Shown: positions 57,615 through 64,000 of the stretch, in pieces
Position numbering within the stretch: position 1 is the stretch's first letter
How the letters are laid out: the number at the start of each line of letters is the position of its first letter
From: Aquibacillus halophilus
GTDB lineage: Bacteria; Bacillota; Bacilli; Bacillales; Amphibacillaceae
Direction: 5' to 3'
Assembly (NCBI RefSeq): GCF_009649745.1
Contig: NZ_WJNG01000010.1
Span: 1-64,000 of the forward strand
Length of the DNA stretch: 64,000 nt
The notes under the pieces: model-generated
What the model was told of the DNA's origin: nothing
Seen by the model: the letters and a program-made list of their open reading frames with translations, nothing else
The model's database searches: none
Translations under genes and position numbers: made by a program

Positions 57615-57959
57615 TCATTTAAAGGTTTCGGCTTCTACATCAGCTAACCAATTGTTTATAGCTTTTACAGGAAAATAAATACTAGACCCAATTTGTATAT
57701 ATGGAAGTTTACTATTTAAACGTCCTTCATCATCCAATTCTGGTAGTATCAAGTCTAATTCATTGTCTTGTATTCCTAAATATTCTTGCAGTCCCATATG
57801 ACTCATTAATTGTGTATCTACCTCTTCATTTATATGTACTTCCTGTACTCCACTTTGGGGCATAGCAACAGTTTTTATTGCACTTGAAACCACCCAAGCA
57901 CCTATTAAAATACAGACGCCCAAAAATATTAATGATGAACTAACCATTGTTTGTTTCAT
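57615..57959 (-). CDS. Membrane-anchored protein with HTH_17-like domain
   Basis: 114 aa. One N-terminal membrane helix (VSSSLIFLGVCILIGAWVVS), an acidic linker, then a C-terminal part reading LQEYLGIQDNELDLILPELD and LPYIQIGSSIYFPVKAINNWL. That layout resembles excisionase/MerR-like helix-turn-helix domains (leading helices, then PYIxIG...YFP and a recognition-like ending). A membrane-tethered DNA-binding protein would be unusual, and the similarity may be only structural. gggaggg precedes the ATG at 57959. Confidence 0.68.
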   Translation of the reverse strand: MKQTMVSSSLIFLGVCILIGAWVVSSAIKTVAMPQSGVQEVHINEEVDTQLMSHMGLQEYLGIQDNELDLILPELDDEGRLNSKLPYIQIGSSIYFPVKAINNWLADVEAETFK

Positions 57960-58073
57960 AGAACCATCTCCCTCCCTTATTTCAGTCAATCAAATCAAAG
58001 TTAGTTTAACTAACGCTGCCTTAAGTTTAATTCAAGATAAGCTTCTTATTGTAGTTCACATATGAAAATCATA

Positions 58074-58469
58074 CTATTCTTTTAGTTCCATATTTTCTTC
58101 ATGTTCATCCCATTTTACAGTCACTGTTACAGATTGATCACCGTCAAAGTAACTGCCACTGCCTCCACTAAGATGAGTAAATGATTTCTTTTGAGGAGGG
58201 TCTCCATTAAAGTTAATCTCCGATTTCCCACTGGATGCTGCAGTCTCGAAAGAATATTCTAACTTGCTTAAGTCAGCTAATTGTTTTAAATCCCCTTTGT
58301 AGGTAACAACAAAATCTTTTGATATTCCATCATCTTCCCTTACAATCACTTTTAACTTTGCTTCCCAATGGTCACTTTCACCTTCAAGAATGTATTGTTC
58401 ACGTTCTGAACAACTGACTAATAAGAGGGTTATAAAAATTAATGCAATTCCTACATATACTTTCTTCAT
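58074..58469 (-). CDS. Lipoprotein of unknown function
   Basis: 131 aa. Signal KKVYVGIALIFITLLLVSC with lipobox LVSC. The mature part is beta-strand rich (DHWEAKLKVIVREDDGISKD; FVVTYKGDLKQLADLSKLEY) and looks immunoglobulin-like, with a Gly/Ser loop HLSGGSGSYFDGD. The start was moved five codons in from the longest frame. Family not recognised. Confidence 0.75.
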   Translation of the reverse strand: MKKVYVGIALIFITLLLVSCSEREQYILEGESDHWEAKLKVIVREDDGISKDFVVTYKGDLKQLADLSKLEYSFETAASSGKSEINFNGDPPQKKSFTHLSGGSGSYFDGDQSVTVTVKWDEHEENMELKE

Positions 58470-58647
58470 AAAAAAATTTTCCACCTCTTCCTGTCTAACC
58501 TAGGGTTGAAATTTTCTCACTATGTAAGGAGTAACAATAAAAAACAAAATCGCACTAGATCTGAGATTTTCGGGATGGACCGATGTAGCCACCATTTGAA
58601 ATTTGTAGCTTTTGCTGGAACGAATCCGAGTGTCTTTGATTAAAGGT

Positions 58648-58830
58648 TTAATCTTCTTTTTTCTCTAAAACCTTCTTTATTCCTGATGCAATAAGTACAC
58701 CTATCAGACCAGCAATACTCATCATAACAATATATCCCAAGTCAACTTTTCCGTTTTGAAATAGACTCAATATAAATCCTGCTACGATAACACCAATAAC
58801 CCAACTAAGCAAAAATTTTAGTGAATACAG
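58648..58830 (-). CDS. Small two-helix membrane protein, unusual start
   Basis: 60 codons reading YSLKFLLSWVIGVIVAGFIL, a short polar turn (FQNGKVD), a second hydrophobic segment LGYIVMMSIAGLIGVLIASG and the charged end IKKVLEKKED. No ATG/GTG start: a CTG at 58830 lies 7 nt after aaggggg, and a TTG seven codons in is the alternative. Coding character and topology are convincing; the start is not certain. Confidence 0.55.
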   Translation of the reverse strand: MYSLKFLLSWVIGVIVAGFILSLFQNGKVDLGYIVMMSIAGLIGVLIASGIKKVLEKKED

Positions 58831-58942
58831 AACAATTCCCCCTTAAAGAGTTAATTTTCTCTATCGTGTTTGTTAAATATAACTGCCCTCTTAGAGGAAC
58901 AAAAAGTGTAATTCGTCTTAAGTCACTCTCCCGATAGTCGAA

Positions 58943-59302
58943 TTAGACCATAAGTATTGATAAAACTATAATTGTTATTCCTGCTATCGTTAACATATCT
59001 TGATATTTTCTATTCTTTTCGATTTCTTTTTCATTTTCTTTTTCGTGTTGGCTATGAACCTTATGGTGTAAATGTTCATCGGGTGGAATTTCAGGTGTTT
59101 GAACACCCATTATCCCTCTTCCACCAAAGTAGGCTACTTTGAAAAATGGCAAAGCTCCAATTAACAATAAAAATCCAGATAATAGTCCCCATTTGCCGAT
59201 AAAATCTAATTCAAAGTTTGAAGTAAATACAAAAGATAGAACTGTAAGTAAAACATAGTTAAATACAACGATTGTTAAACTTACCTGTATTATTTTTCTC
59301 AT
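58943..59302 (-). CDS. Membrane protein, three helices
   Basis: 119 aa: helices at about 5-27, 38-58 and 100-118. A long charged loop between the last two is rich in His/Glu/Lys (PPDEHLHHKVHSQHEKENEK) and might bind metal. aaggaggcg precedes the ATG. Family not recognised. Confidence 0.72.
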   Translation of the reverse strand: MRKIIQVSLTIVVFNYVLLTVLSFVFTSNFELDFIGKWGLLSGFLLLIGALPFFKVAYFGGRGIMGVQTPEIPPDEHLHHKVHSQHEKENEKEIEKNRKYQDMLTIAGITIIVLSILMV

Positions 59303-59353
59303 TAATTCGCCTCCTTGTTTAGATAGAGTATGTACCCGTTAGCACAAAAAAGA

Positions 59354-59848
59354 TTATTGTACTTGGTTGGCTAATTCAACTAATTCCTTAACATCTAACT
59401 TAAATTCACCTAATTCACTTGTGTTCCCATTCGTATAGTACACAAAACGGGCGAGAAACCCGTTTTCATTCTCCCACCATATCGATTGCGAAGTAGTGTT
59501 TTCTTCGTAATATGCTGATTTGCCATTAGCTAGTTTATACTCCGTTTTATTTTCTTTTGATACCTCATTGTCCTTTGGTTCATCTAATACTTTACTTACT
59601 ATATATTTGATTTTTTGTGTTGTTTCTTCGTTGTAGTAATGGAAGATAAATTGATGTAAGTAGTCTGGGTTCTGGATATCAATTTCTGTGGAGATATCAT
59701 TTACATCAAATGGAAAAACTACCGGTTCCTTAAAATCGTACATAATAGGACCAATATTGTTTTTCATATCATCATTTGGGGTATTACAAGCACTCAGTAG
59801 CAAAAATGCTATAAACAATAAAATATAATAACTCATTTTATTTTTCAC
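59354..59848 (-). CDS. Lipoprotein of unknown function
   Basis: 164 aa. Signal MKNKMSYYILLFIAFLLLSAC with lipobox LSAC. The mature part contains VVFPFDVNDISTEIDIQNPD and SAYYEENTTSQSIWWENENG. Its general plan (acidic linker, a domain ending WWENENGFLARFVYY and a last helix ELVELANQV) recalls the lipoprotein at 37128-37676, which has ILWVEDGLSYFMNLSY and ends EIIEIVNNL. The two may be distant relatives. Repeat E5 lies upstream. Confidence 0.76.
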   Translation of the reverse strand: MKNKMSYYILLFIAFLLLSACNTPNDDMKNNIGPIMYDFKEPVVFPFDVNDISTEIDIQNPDYLHQFIFHYYNEETTQKIKYIVSKVLDEPKDNEVSKENKTEYKLANGKSAYYEENTTSQSIWWENENGFLARFVYYTNGNTSELGEFKLDVKELVELANQVQ

Positions 59849-59889
59849 GTATCATTACTCCCTAAAGATTAAAATGAACATAACTTTTT

Positions 59890-60005
59890 ATTTACTATTA
59901 GCTCAAAAGTTCACTTAACATTCATAATAATTTTAACATAAAATTCCAGTTAACTTTTTTAAAAAACTAAAAAATCGTCGCGATTGACGATTTCCTTCAA
60001 CTCCT
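59890..60005 (-). repeat. Cassette-boundary repeat E5
   Basis: Minus-strand hairpin aatcgtc-aatcgc-gacgatt followed by ttttagttttttaaa, then ctggaattttatgttaaaat. The stem sequence differs from E4 but still pairs. Confidence 0.72.
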
Positions 60006-60047
60006 GCAGCTGTAACTTAATAATAATTTATTTTTTTAATAAGCTAT

Positions 60048-60209
60048 CTAATAAAACATATCCGAAAATAGTCCAGAATAAATCAAAAAAAGTCTAGCAT
60101 CATAATACTCATCTGCATAATTTATTAATTCCAATTCATATAATCCACCAAAATAAAAAATTGTTGATATAACAATTAACCAGATAAAATACTTAAAAAC
60201 CCTGTGCAT
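60048..60209 (-). CDS. Small membrane protein
   Basis: 53 aa: one hydrophobic helix (FKYFIWLIVISTIFYFGGLY) and an acidic, Tyr-rich tail. gggggt precedes the ATG at 60209. The longer frame would run into repeat E6 and is rejected. Function unknown. Confidence 0.62.
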   Translation of the reverse strand: MHRVFKYFIWLIVISTIFYFGGLYELELINYADEYYDARLFLIYSGLFSDMFY

Positions 60210-60229
60210 AATATACCCCCAGAATTTAA

Positions 60230-60325
60230 TACAAGAATAAATAACCTGTAATTGCAATAGCTGATTCCAATTACTCTTTAAATACAAAGATAGGATCACC
60301 TACTTCGGTAATCCCTCGTTGAACA
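60230..60325 (-). repeat. Cassette-boundary repeat E6 (partial)
   Basis: Minus-strand hairpin ggattacc-gaagta-ggtgatcc, then tatctttgtatttaaagag. The promoter part is diverged (aattggaatcag). Confidence 0.6.
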
Positions 60326-60347
60326 ATTGAATAAGTTAGCTTACTAA

Positions 60348-60536
60348 CTAACTCATTCTCCTTAATTTTACAATTTTATAAACTTGATAAGCAGTAAATA
60401 CAATCGCCAATACAACAATAATACTCAGTAAAATAGGGCTTCTTGCAATATTGTTATCATTTAACAATACAAACGATACTAATATCCAAAAAACTACCAA
60501 TGATATTATTCTATTTGCAATCTTAGATTTAAACAT
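60348..60536 (-). CDS. Small two-helix membrane protein
   Basis: 62 aa: MFKSKIANR, helices at about 10-25 and 33-52, ending KIVKLRRMS. agagagg lies 8 nt before the ATG. Bounded by an F-type repeat upstream and E6 downstream. Function unknown. Confidence 0.66.
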   Translation of the reverse strand: MFKSKIANRIISLVVFWILVSFVLLNDNNIARSPILLSIIVVLAIVFTAYQVYKIVKLRRMS

Positions 60537-60589
60537 TTCCTTATCCTCTCTCTTTCTTAAATAATCCTTCCTTTAGCACAAAAATATGA

Positions 60590-60660
60590 TTCTTTTGTTA
60601 AACAATCCTGTCGCTTAGTGGAACAAGGGAAAACCTTGCCTTACCAGTTAATTGAAAAAT
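60590..60660 (-). repeat. Cassette-boundary repeat F (third copy)
   Basis: Minus-strand ttcaattaactggtaaggca, then the small hairpin caagg-ttttc-ccttg, then ttccactaagcgacagg. Same plan as F1 and F2 with a different stem. Confidence 0.6.
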
Positions 60661-61137
60661 TTAATAACTCATAGTTGCTTTCATTTCGCCATCTAATGAT
60701 GACCAAAAACCACCCTTTAGTCCAATGCCGTCTAGCACGTCAGGTATCGCAATCCCTCCCACCACTTGTTCTTCAACAATATAGACATAAGTGTAAACCT
60801 TCTCTTCTGCGTTCACATTACCACAACATTGTTTGTCATCTAAAGGATGATTTTTAACTGCAAATTTCTCTACATCTACATTTTCGCCTATATATGGTTT
60901 AGGGTTATTCATAATTCCTTCCTGCCAGATAGAGTTAGGGTCAAGTTGGTCAGAATCAACTTTATCACTTGTTAATTCATATTTTTCCTGGTGTTGTTCA
61001 TACGAAAGGACTTCAAATCCCAGTTCTTCAAGATGCTCCTTAGCAACAGTTGCAGTATCGGAAAGGTCATCTTGTTGACAGCCCACCAATATAAAGAAAA
61101 ATAGTATAACAATAAATCCAATCTTAAATGTTTTCAA
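60661..61137 (-). CDS. Lipoprotein of unknown function
   Basis: 158 aa. TTG start at 61137 behind aaagggtg. Signal KTFKIGFIVILFFFILVGC with lipobox LVGC. The mature part contains EHLEELGFEVLSYEQHQEKY, a possible metal site DDKQCCGNVN, and YTYVYIVEEQVVGGIAIPDV. Mixed alpha/beta. Repeat E7 lies upstream. Family not recognised. Confidence 0.75.
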   Translation of the reverse strand: MKTFKIGFIVILFFFILVGCQQDDLSDTATVAKEHLEELGFEVLSYEQHQEKYELTSDKVDSDQLDPNSIWQEGIMNNPKPYIGENVDVEKFAVKNHPLDDKQCCGNVNAEEKVYTYVYIVEEQVVGGIAIPDVLDGIGLKGGFWSSLDGEMKATMSY

Positions 61138-61189
61138 TTCAATCACCCTTTATTCGGTTGATAGCGCTGTCATAATAATCGTTTTGATG

Positions 61190-61285
61190 AACAAATCTGC
61201 TTCGTTAATTGAAGTGTATAATTATTCAAATCAAAAATTTGGTTCATCGTAATCGATGATCCCTTGTTAAACTCTAGTAATCGTC
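61190..61285 (-). repeat. Cassette-boundary repeat E7 (partial)
   Basis: Minus-strand hairpin ggatcatcg-atta-cgatgaacc then aaatttttgatttg. The hairpin is nearly identical to E4; the promoter section is lost or diverged. Placed between the DapA-like gene and the lipoprotein gene. Confidence 0.65.
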
Positions 61286-61305
61286 TAAAATACCTATCTA
61301 TCTAA

Positions 61306-62133
61306 TTAAATATTACCTATTGGACTCCTGCAAATCCCAATTGGAATACCTTTACGATTAATGATTTGTTTCAGATTCACAATAGCATTTCCTTGATAAA
61401 CTTGTTCCATAATATTTGCTACTTTTTCGCTTTCTTGTGTACTTACTTTTTGCTTCATATGTATTTTTTCAAACCATTCGCTGATTTCTGTCGGGGAAAC
61501 ATTCCCAGCAATGGATGAAAGGCGATTATATCCATGAGATACTCTTTCTTCTAAATCCACTTCTCCACCAGCATAAAAATATAAATTATTGTTATGCAGC
61601 TCTTTCTTTATTCGTTCAACTTTTCCTTTGTTGCCAGCATCTTTTATTCCAACCACTAAGTCTAACTTACTTAACTGAATAATACTCTTCTCTGATAAAT
61701 CAAATCCAGTTCTTTTTGGATTGTTATATAAAATAGTAGGCTTATTACTAAGGTTTATAATTGTTTTAGTGTAAACTAATGCTTCTTCTTGTGTCGGTAT
61801 AACATACGGTGGATAGCCAAGCATAATACCTGATATTTTTGTGTGTCGAATCTTATCAGCTAATTCCTCTGCCTGTTTCTGTCTAATTGAAGCCACACCA
61901 AAGATAATTTCCATATTACTAATGAGTTCTTCTTCCAGTTCTAAACCGTTTATTATTTCAATTTTCTCTTGAAGGCTTAAACTATGCTGTTCTCCAGTAC
62001 TTCCAGAGACAAGAACAGATTTTACTCCTTGTTTATATAAGTCTCTTATATGACTTATTGTCCCTTGAATATTTAAAGATTCATCTTCAAAAAAAGCTGT
62101 TGGCACAGCAATATGAACTTTTTCTGTTAGCAT
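61306..62133 (-). CDS. DapA/NanA-family class I lyase
   Basis: 275-aa TIM barrel of the dihydrodipicolinate synthase/N-acetylneuraminate lyase superfamily. SGSTGEQHSLS carries the carboxylate-binding loop, ILYNNPKRTG the catalytic Tyr, and VGIKDAG the Schiff-base Lys. The family typically condenses or cleaves pyruvate adducts. It is shorter than housekeeping DapA (about 290) and divergent, so lysine synthesis is unlikely. It is the only enzyme gene in the third cassette stretch. aaagggg precedes the ATG. Confidence 0.85.
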   Translation of the reverse strand: MLTEKVHIAVPTAFFEDESLNIQGTISHIRDLYKQGVKSVLVSGSTGEQHSLSLQEKIEIINGLELEEELISNMEIIFGVASIRQKQAEELADKIRHTKISGIMLGYPPYVIPTQEEALVYTKTIINLSNKPTILYNNPKRTGFDLSEKSIIQLSKLDLVVGIKDAGNKGKVERIKKELHNNNLYFYAGGEVDLEERVSHGYNRLSSIAGNVSPTEISEWFEKIHMKQKVSTQESEKVANIMEQVYQGNAIVNLKQIINRKGIPIGICRSPIGNI

Positions 62134-62301
62134 TATGTTATCCCCTTTACACTTTTAACCTATTTAAATTTAAACTAAGGTCATCCCTTTGGCGCAATAG
62201 AAGTACGACAACGATAACCCTTTAATTGAATCAAATATCATCTTCTATTTTTAGCTTCAAATAACGAAGTTGAAACATTATCTGTTCATATACATACTTT
62301 C

Positions 62302-63042
62302 CTAATCTACCTTTAATTTTAAATTGGTGTTTACTCTGGATGAGTTTATATATCTTTTTTCAGCATGTATATATCCATCCTCATCCCAATCACTTGGGAT
62401 AAGATAGTATTCTCCCGTTCCTCCCTCAACAATAGACACTTTTCCTGTTTCTATGTTATATATACCTAAATCAACCGTACCATATAACTCTGTTGCAATC
62501 ATCGGTTCAAATTCAGTATTTTCAATTCCGATACCTACTCTTCTCGAATCAGGTGACCAAATTAGGGAAATTACATATGGAATTGTATCTATCATCTTTT
62601 GTTTTTCAACCGAGTAAACATAACCTTTTTTCTTTATACCCGAATCAACAGTTTCTGTTATAAAATATTTGCTATTCGGTGACCAAAAATAATATTCACC
62701 AGGATGTTCCTCCAATCCAGTAACCTCATTAAATCTTGTGGGTTTTGTATCGCCAACTTTCCATAAATACATTACTGGATTAGAACCCTTTTCTAAATAA
62801 GTAAATGCCACCATCTGTTTATTTGGAGACCAAGCCCACCAATCACTTAACGCTCGCTTATTTTCTTGTAACAATATTTGAATAGCATTTCTTGTGCTGT
62901 TTTCTTCGATCAACTGTAGAGCATCTGAATCTTGCTTTGCTACTATTTCATCCTTAGAATTTTTTTCGTTATAGATTGCTAATACAAATAAAAACAAACA
63001 TCCGATACCAATAATTGAATAATACACTTTTCTCTTTGACAT
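62302..63042 (-). CDS. Membrane-anchored TolB/WD40-like beta-propeller protein
   Basis: 246 aa: N-terminal anchor (KVYYSIIGIGCLFLFVLAIY), a linker, then propeller blades marked by WAWSPNKQMVAFTYLEKG, YFWSPNSKYFITETVD and LIWSPDSRRVGIGIEN, the SPD/SPN turn of TolB/PD40 repeats. Only about three blades are clear, so the propeller is incomplete or the protein oligomerises. Faces outside. Function unknown. Confidence 0.78.
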   Translation of the reverse strand: MSKRKVYYSIIGIGCLFLFVLAIYNEKNSKDEIVAKQDSDALQLIEENSTRNAIQILLQENKRALSDWWAWSPNKQMVAFTYLEKGSNPVMYLWKVGDTKPTRFNEVTGLEEHPGEYYFWSPNSKYFITETVDSGIKKKGYVYSVEKQKMIDTIPYVISLIWSPDSRRVGIGIENTEFEPMIATELYGTVDLGIYNIETGKVSIVEGGTGEYYLIPSDWDEDGYIHAEKRYINSSRVNTNLKLKVD

Positions 63043-63139
63043 ATAGAAACCCCTATTTCTTTTTTTACAAAGGATATATATACATACTCAATACCAATCT
63101 TTCAATGTGCAGCAAATGTATCCGCTTATGATTTACTTA

Positions 63140-63218
63140 CTCCACTAACCTGTTGTGTTAGTTAAAAAAGTTGCATTCGCCTTATAATAAAAGTAAAGCA
63201 CCCTACGTTGAAGAATAT
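63140..63218 (-). repeat. Cassette-boundary repeat F (fourth copy)
   Basis: Minus-strand agggtgctttacttttatta, then aaggcgaatgcaac and aactaacacaacaggttagt. Its left flank is shared with the copy at 37.8 kb. Confidence 0.62.
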
Positions 63219-63220
63219 AT

Positions 63221-63478
63221 TTAGTAATTATTTTTTTCATTATCTACTGAAAAAGCTGTAATATCTGGTTTTTCATCAATAATACCTTGTTGTTGCTTTA
63301 TAAGATAATGGATTATAGAGATTAAATAACAAAGCAATAATATGATGACCATTCCTATAGATAAAATGATTGGTTCTAAATTACTTCCACCATCAACAGA
63401 AAAAAAATTGCTTAAAATCGTAAATAGAATAAAGCTACCTATAAAACTTCCTAAAAATATTCCAACAGATACTCTCAC
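63221..63478 (-). CDS. Small two-helix membrane protein, paralogue B
   Basis: 85 aa, same GTG start context (ggagggattag) and layout as the gene at 37807-38064: helices at about 3-25 and 35-60, FSVDGGSNLEP between, and a tail ending DITAFSVDNEKNNY. Differences cluster in the first helix and the last residues. Similarity extends downstream (agaatatatttagt) and upstream (cacctaatccctccaat). Confidence 0.8.
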   Translation of the reverse strand: MRVSVGIFLGSFIGSFILFTILSNFFSVDGGSNLEPIILSIGMVIILLLCYLISIIHYLIKQQQGIIDEKPDITAFSVDNEKNNY

Positions 63479-63504
63479 CTAATCCCTCCAATGATAATTT
63501 GAAT

Positions 63505-63590
63505 TCTTTTTGAATTAGCCTGCGCCGTTAATTTAAGTACAGCTGTTCACGTATTAAATTTAACATAATATTCCAATCATCCTTACTCTT
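63505..63590 (-). repeat. Cassette-boundary repeat E8 (promoter half)
   Basis: Minus-strand ttggaatattatgttaaatt and a leader gtgaacagctgtacttaaat, ending tagcctgcgc-like bases on the plus strand. The terminator hairpin is absent. Confidence 0.62.
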
Positions 63591-63675
63591 TATCATTTTC
63601 TATACAATAAGCTCAAGTGCTCCTTATTACGCATTAGCACCTGTTGATGCAATAAGAAAAACCGTACCTGTTGAT

Positions 63676-63873
63676 TTATTCACTATTCTTGTCTTTATCC
63701 GTTAGTAACTTATCTACTTTTTCTTCTATCTTACTTAGTCGTTTATTTTTTTTGTTAAACATAACAATCAATGAAGTGATTCCCACAACTAGAGCAATTA
63801 GAAGTAATAGAGAAACTAATTGAAAGATAACACTGCCTAAATGTATTCCACCTACTACTGATAATAAAAACAA
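63676..63873 (-). CDS. Small membrane protein with coiled-coil tail
   Basis: 65 aa: one hydrophobic region (about 12-38), then a charged heptad-like tail KNKRLSKIEEKVDKLLTDKD. TTG start behind aggagg with an 8-nt spacer. Tail and size recall small membrane-anchored coiled-coil proteins; no function assigned. Confidence 0.68.
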   Translation of the reverse strand: MFLLSVVGGIHLGSVIFQLVSLLLLIALVVGITSLIVMFNKKNKRLSKIEEKVDKLLTDKDKNSE

Positions 63874-63929
63874 AATTAATTCCTCCTATCCTTTATAGTT
63901 AAGGAATTGCCAACTCTTCCACTTTACTG

Positions 63930-64000
63930 CCGCAATAAATTTAAGTACATCTATCGTGGACCCTTAAATAATATATAAACGCTCCGAATGCACCTAAAAC
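63930..64000 (-). repeat. Cassette-boundary repeat E9 (cut by window end)
   Basis: gccgcaataaatttaagtac then atctatcgtgg matches the leader end of the E family. The rest lies outside or has diverged. Confidence 0.45.

Overview
The window is low-GC DNA with strong AAGGAGG-type ribosome binding sites, frequent TTG/GTG starts, lipobox signal peptides and gene sets typical of Bacillaceae (glgBCDAP, Des/DesK/DesR, YpjP, a deo/pun/cdd salvage operon). Two osmoprotectant-type binding-protein systems suggest a salt-tolerant relative of the Oceanobacillus/Virgibacillus group; this is inference, because no rRNA is present. I see no tRNA, rRNA, CRISPR array, transposase or phage module.

Layout. 0.7-7.2 kb: a ZIP metal transporter divergent from a copper nitrite reductase lipoprotein with a perfect Fnr-type box, a carboxymuconolactone decarboxylase-like protein, an EamA transporter, a CDGSH protein, an overlooked 42-aa zinc-ribbon-like protein, a VOC/epimerase and YpjP. 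8-18.7 kb: glycogen metabolism, with type I pullulanase divergent from glgB-glgC-glgD-glgA-glgP. 19.5-34.5 kb: an MFS transporter, an orphan OpuAC-like binding protein, a monoacylglycerol-lipase-like hydrolase, a DUF3231 protein, an isochorismatase, an OpuC-like ABC transporter, a hemerythrin, an HpcH aldolase, an MBL hydrolase, an AIM24 protein and a DHA2 exporter. 38.6-44.8 kb: the Des cold-membrane system, RpiR-PhzF, and a GH4 phospho-glucosidase. 46.9-56.1 kb: a cation/proton antiporter, then nupC-pdp-xapX-deoB-punA-cdd-deoC with a GntR/UTRA regulator gene upstream. 34.5-38.1, 45.0-46.8 and 56.4-64 kb: accessory stretches made almost wholly of single small membrane-protein or lipoprotein genes, with two decayed genes at 36.2-36.5 and 46.4-46.6 kb.

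Two repeat systems stand out. First, a GC-richer family of about 110-140 bp elements sits in five intergenic regions (0.1-0.6, 7.4-7.8, 18.8-19.4, 25.3-25.9, 55.2-55.4 kb). Several copies have terminal and inner stems whose sequences differ between copies while pairing is kept. Copies are arranged divergently around a conserved centre, and some carry a nested module of about 64 bp bounded by AGGA/TCCT. Second, the accessory stretches are punctuated by a short repeat that joins an intrinsic terminator for the upstream gene to an extended -10 promoter-like sequence and a conserved leader for the next small gene. One cassette is duplicated, with flanks, 25 kb apart (37.8 and 63.2 kb). This cassette array is the best candidate for an undescribed system here.

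Many starts were moved from the longest reading frame to the codon with the best-placed ribosome binding site; each entry says so.
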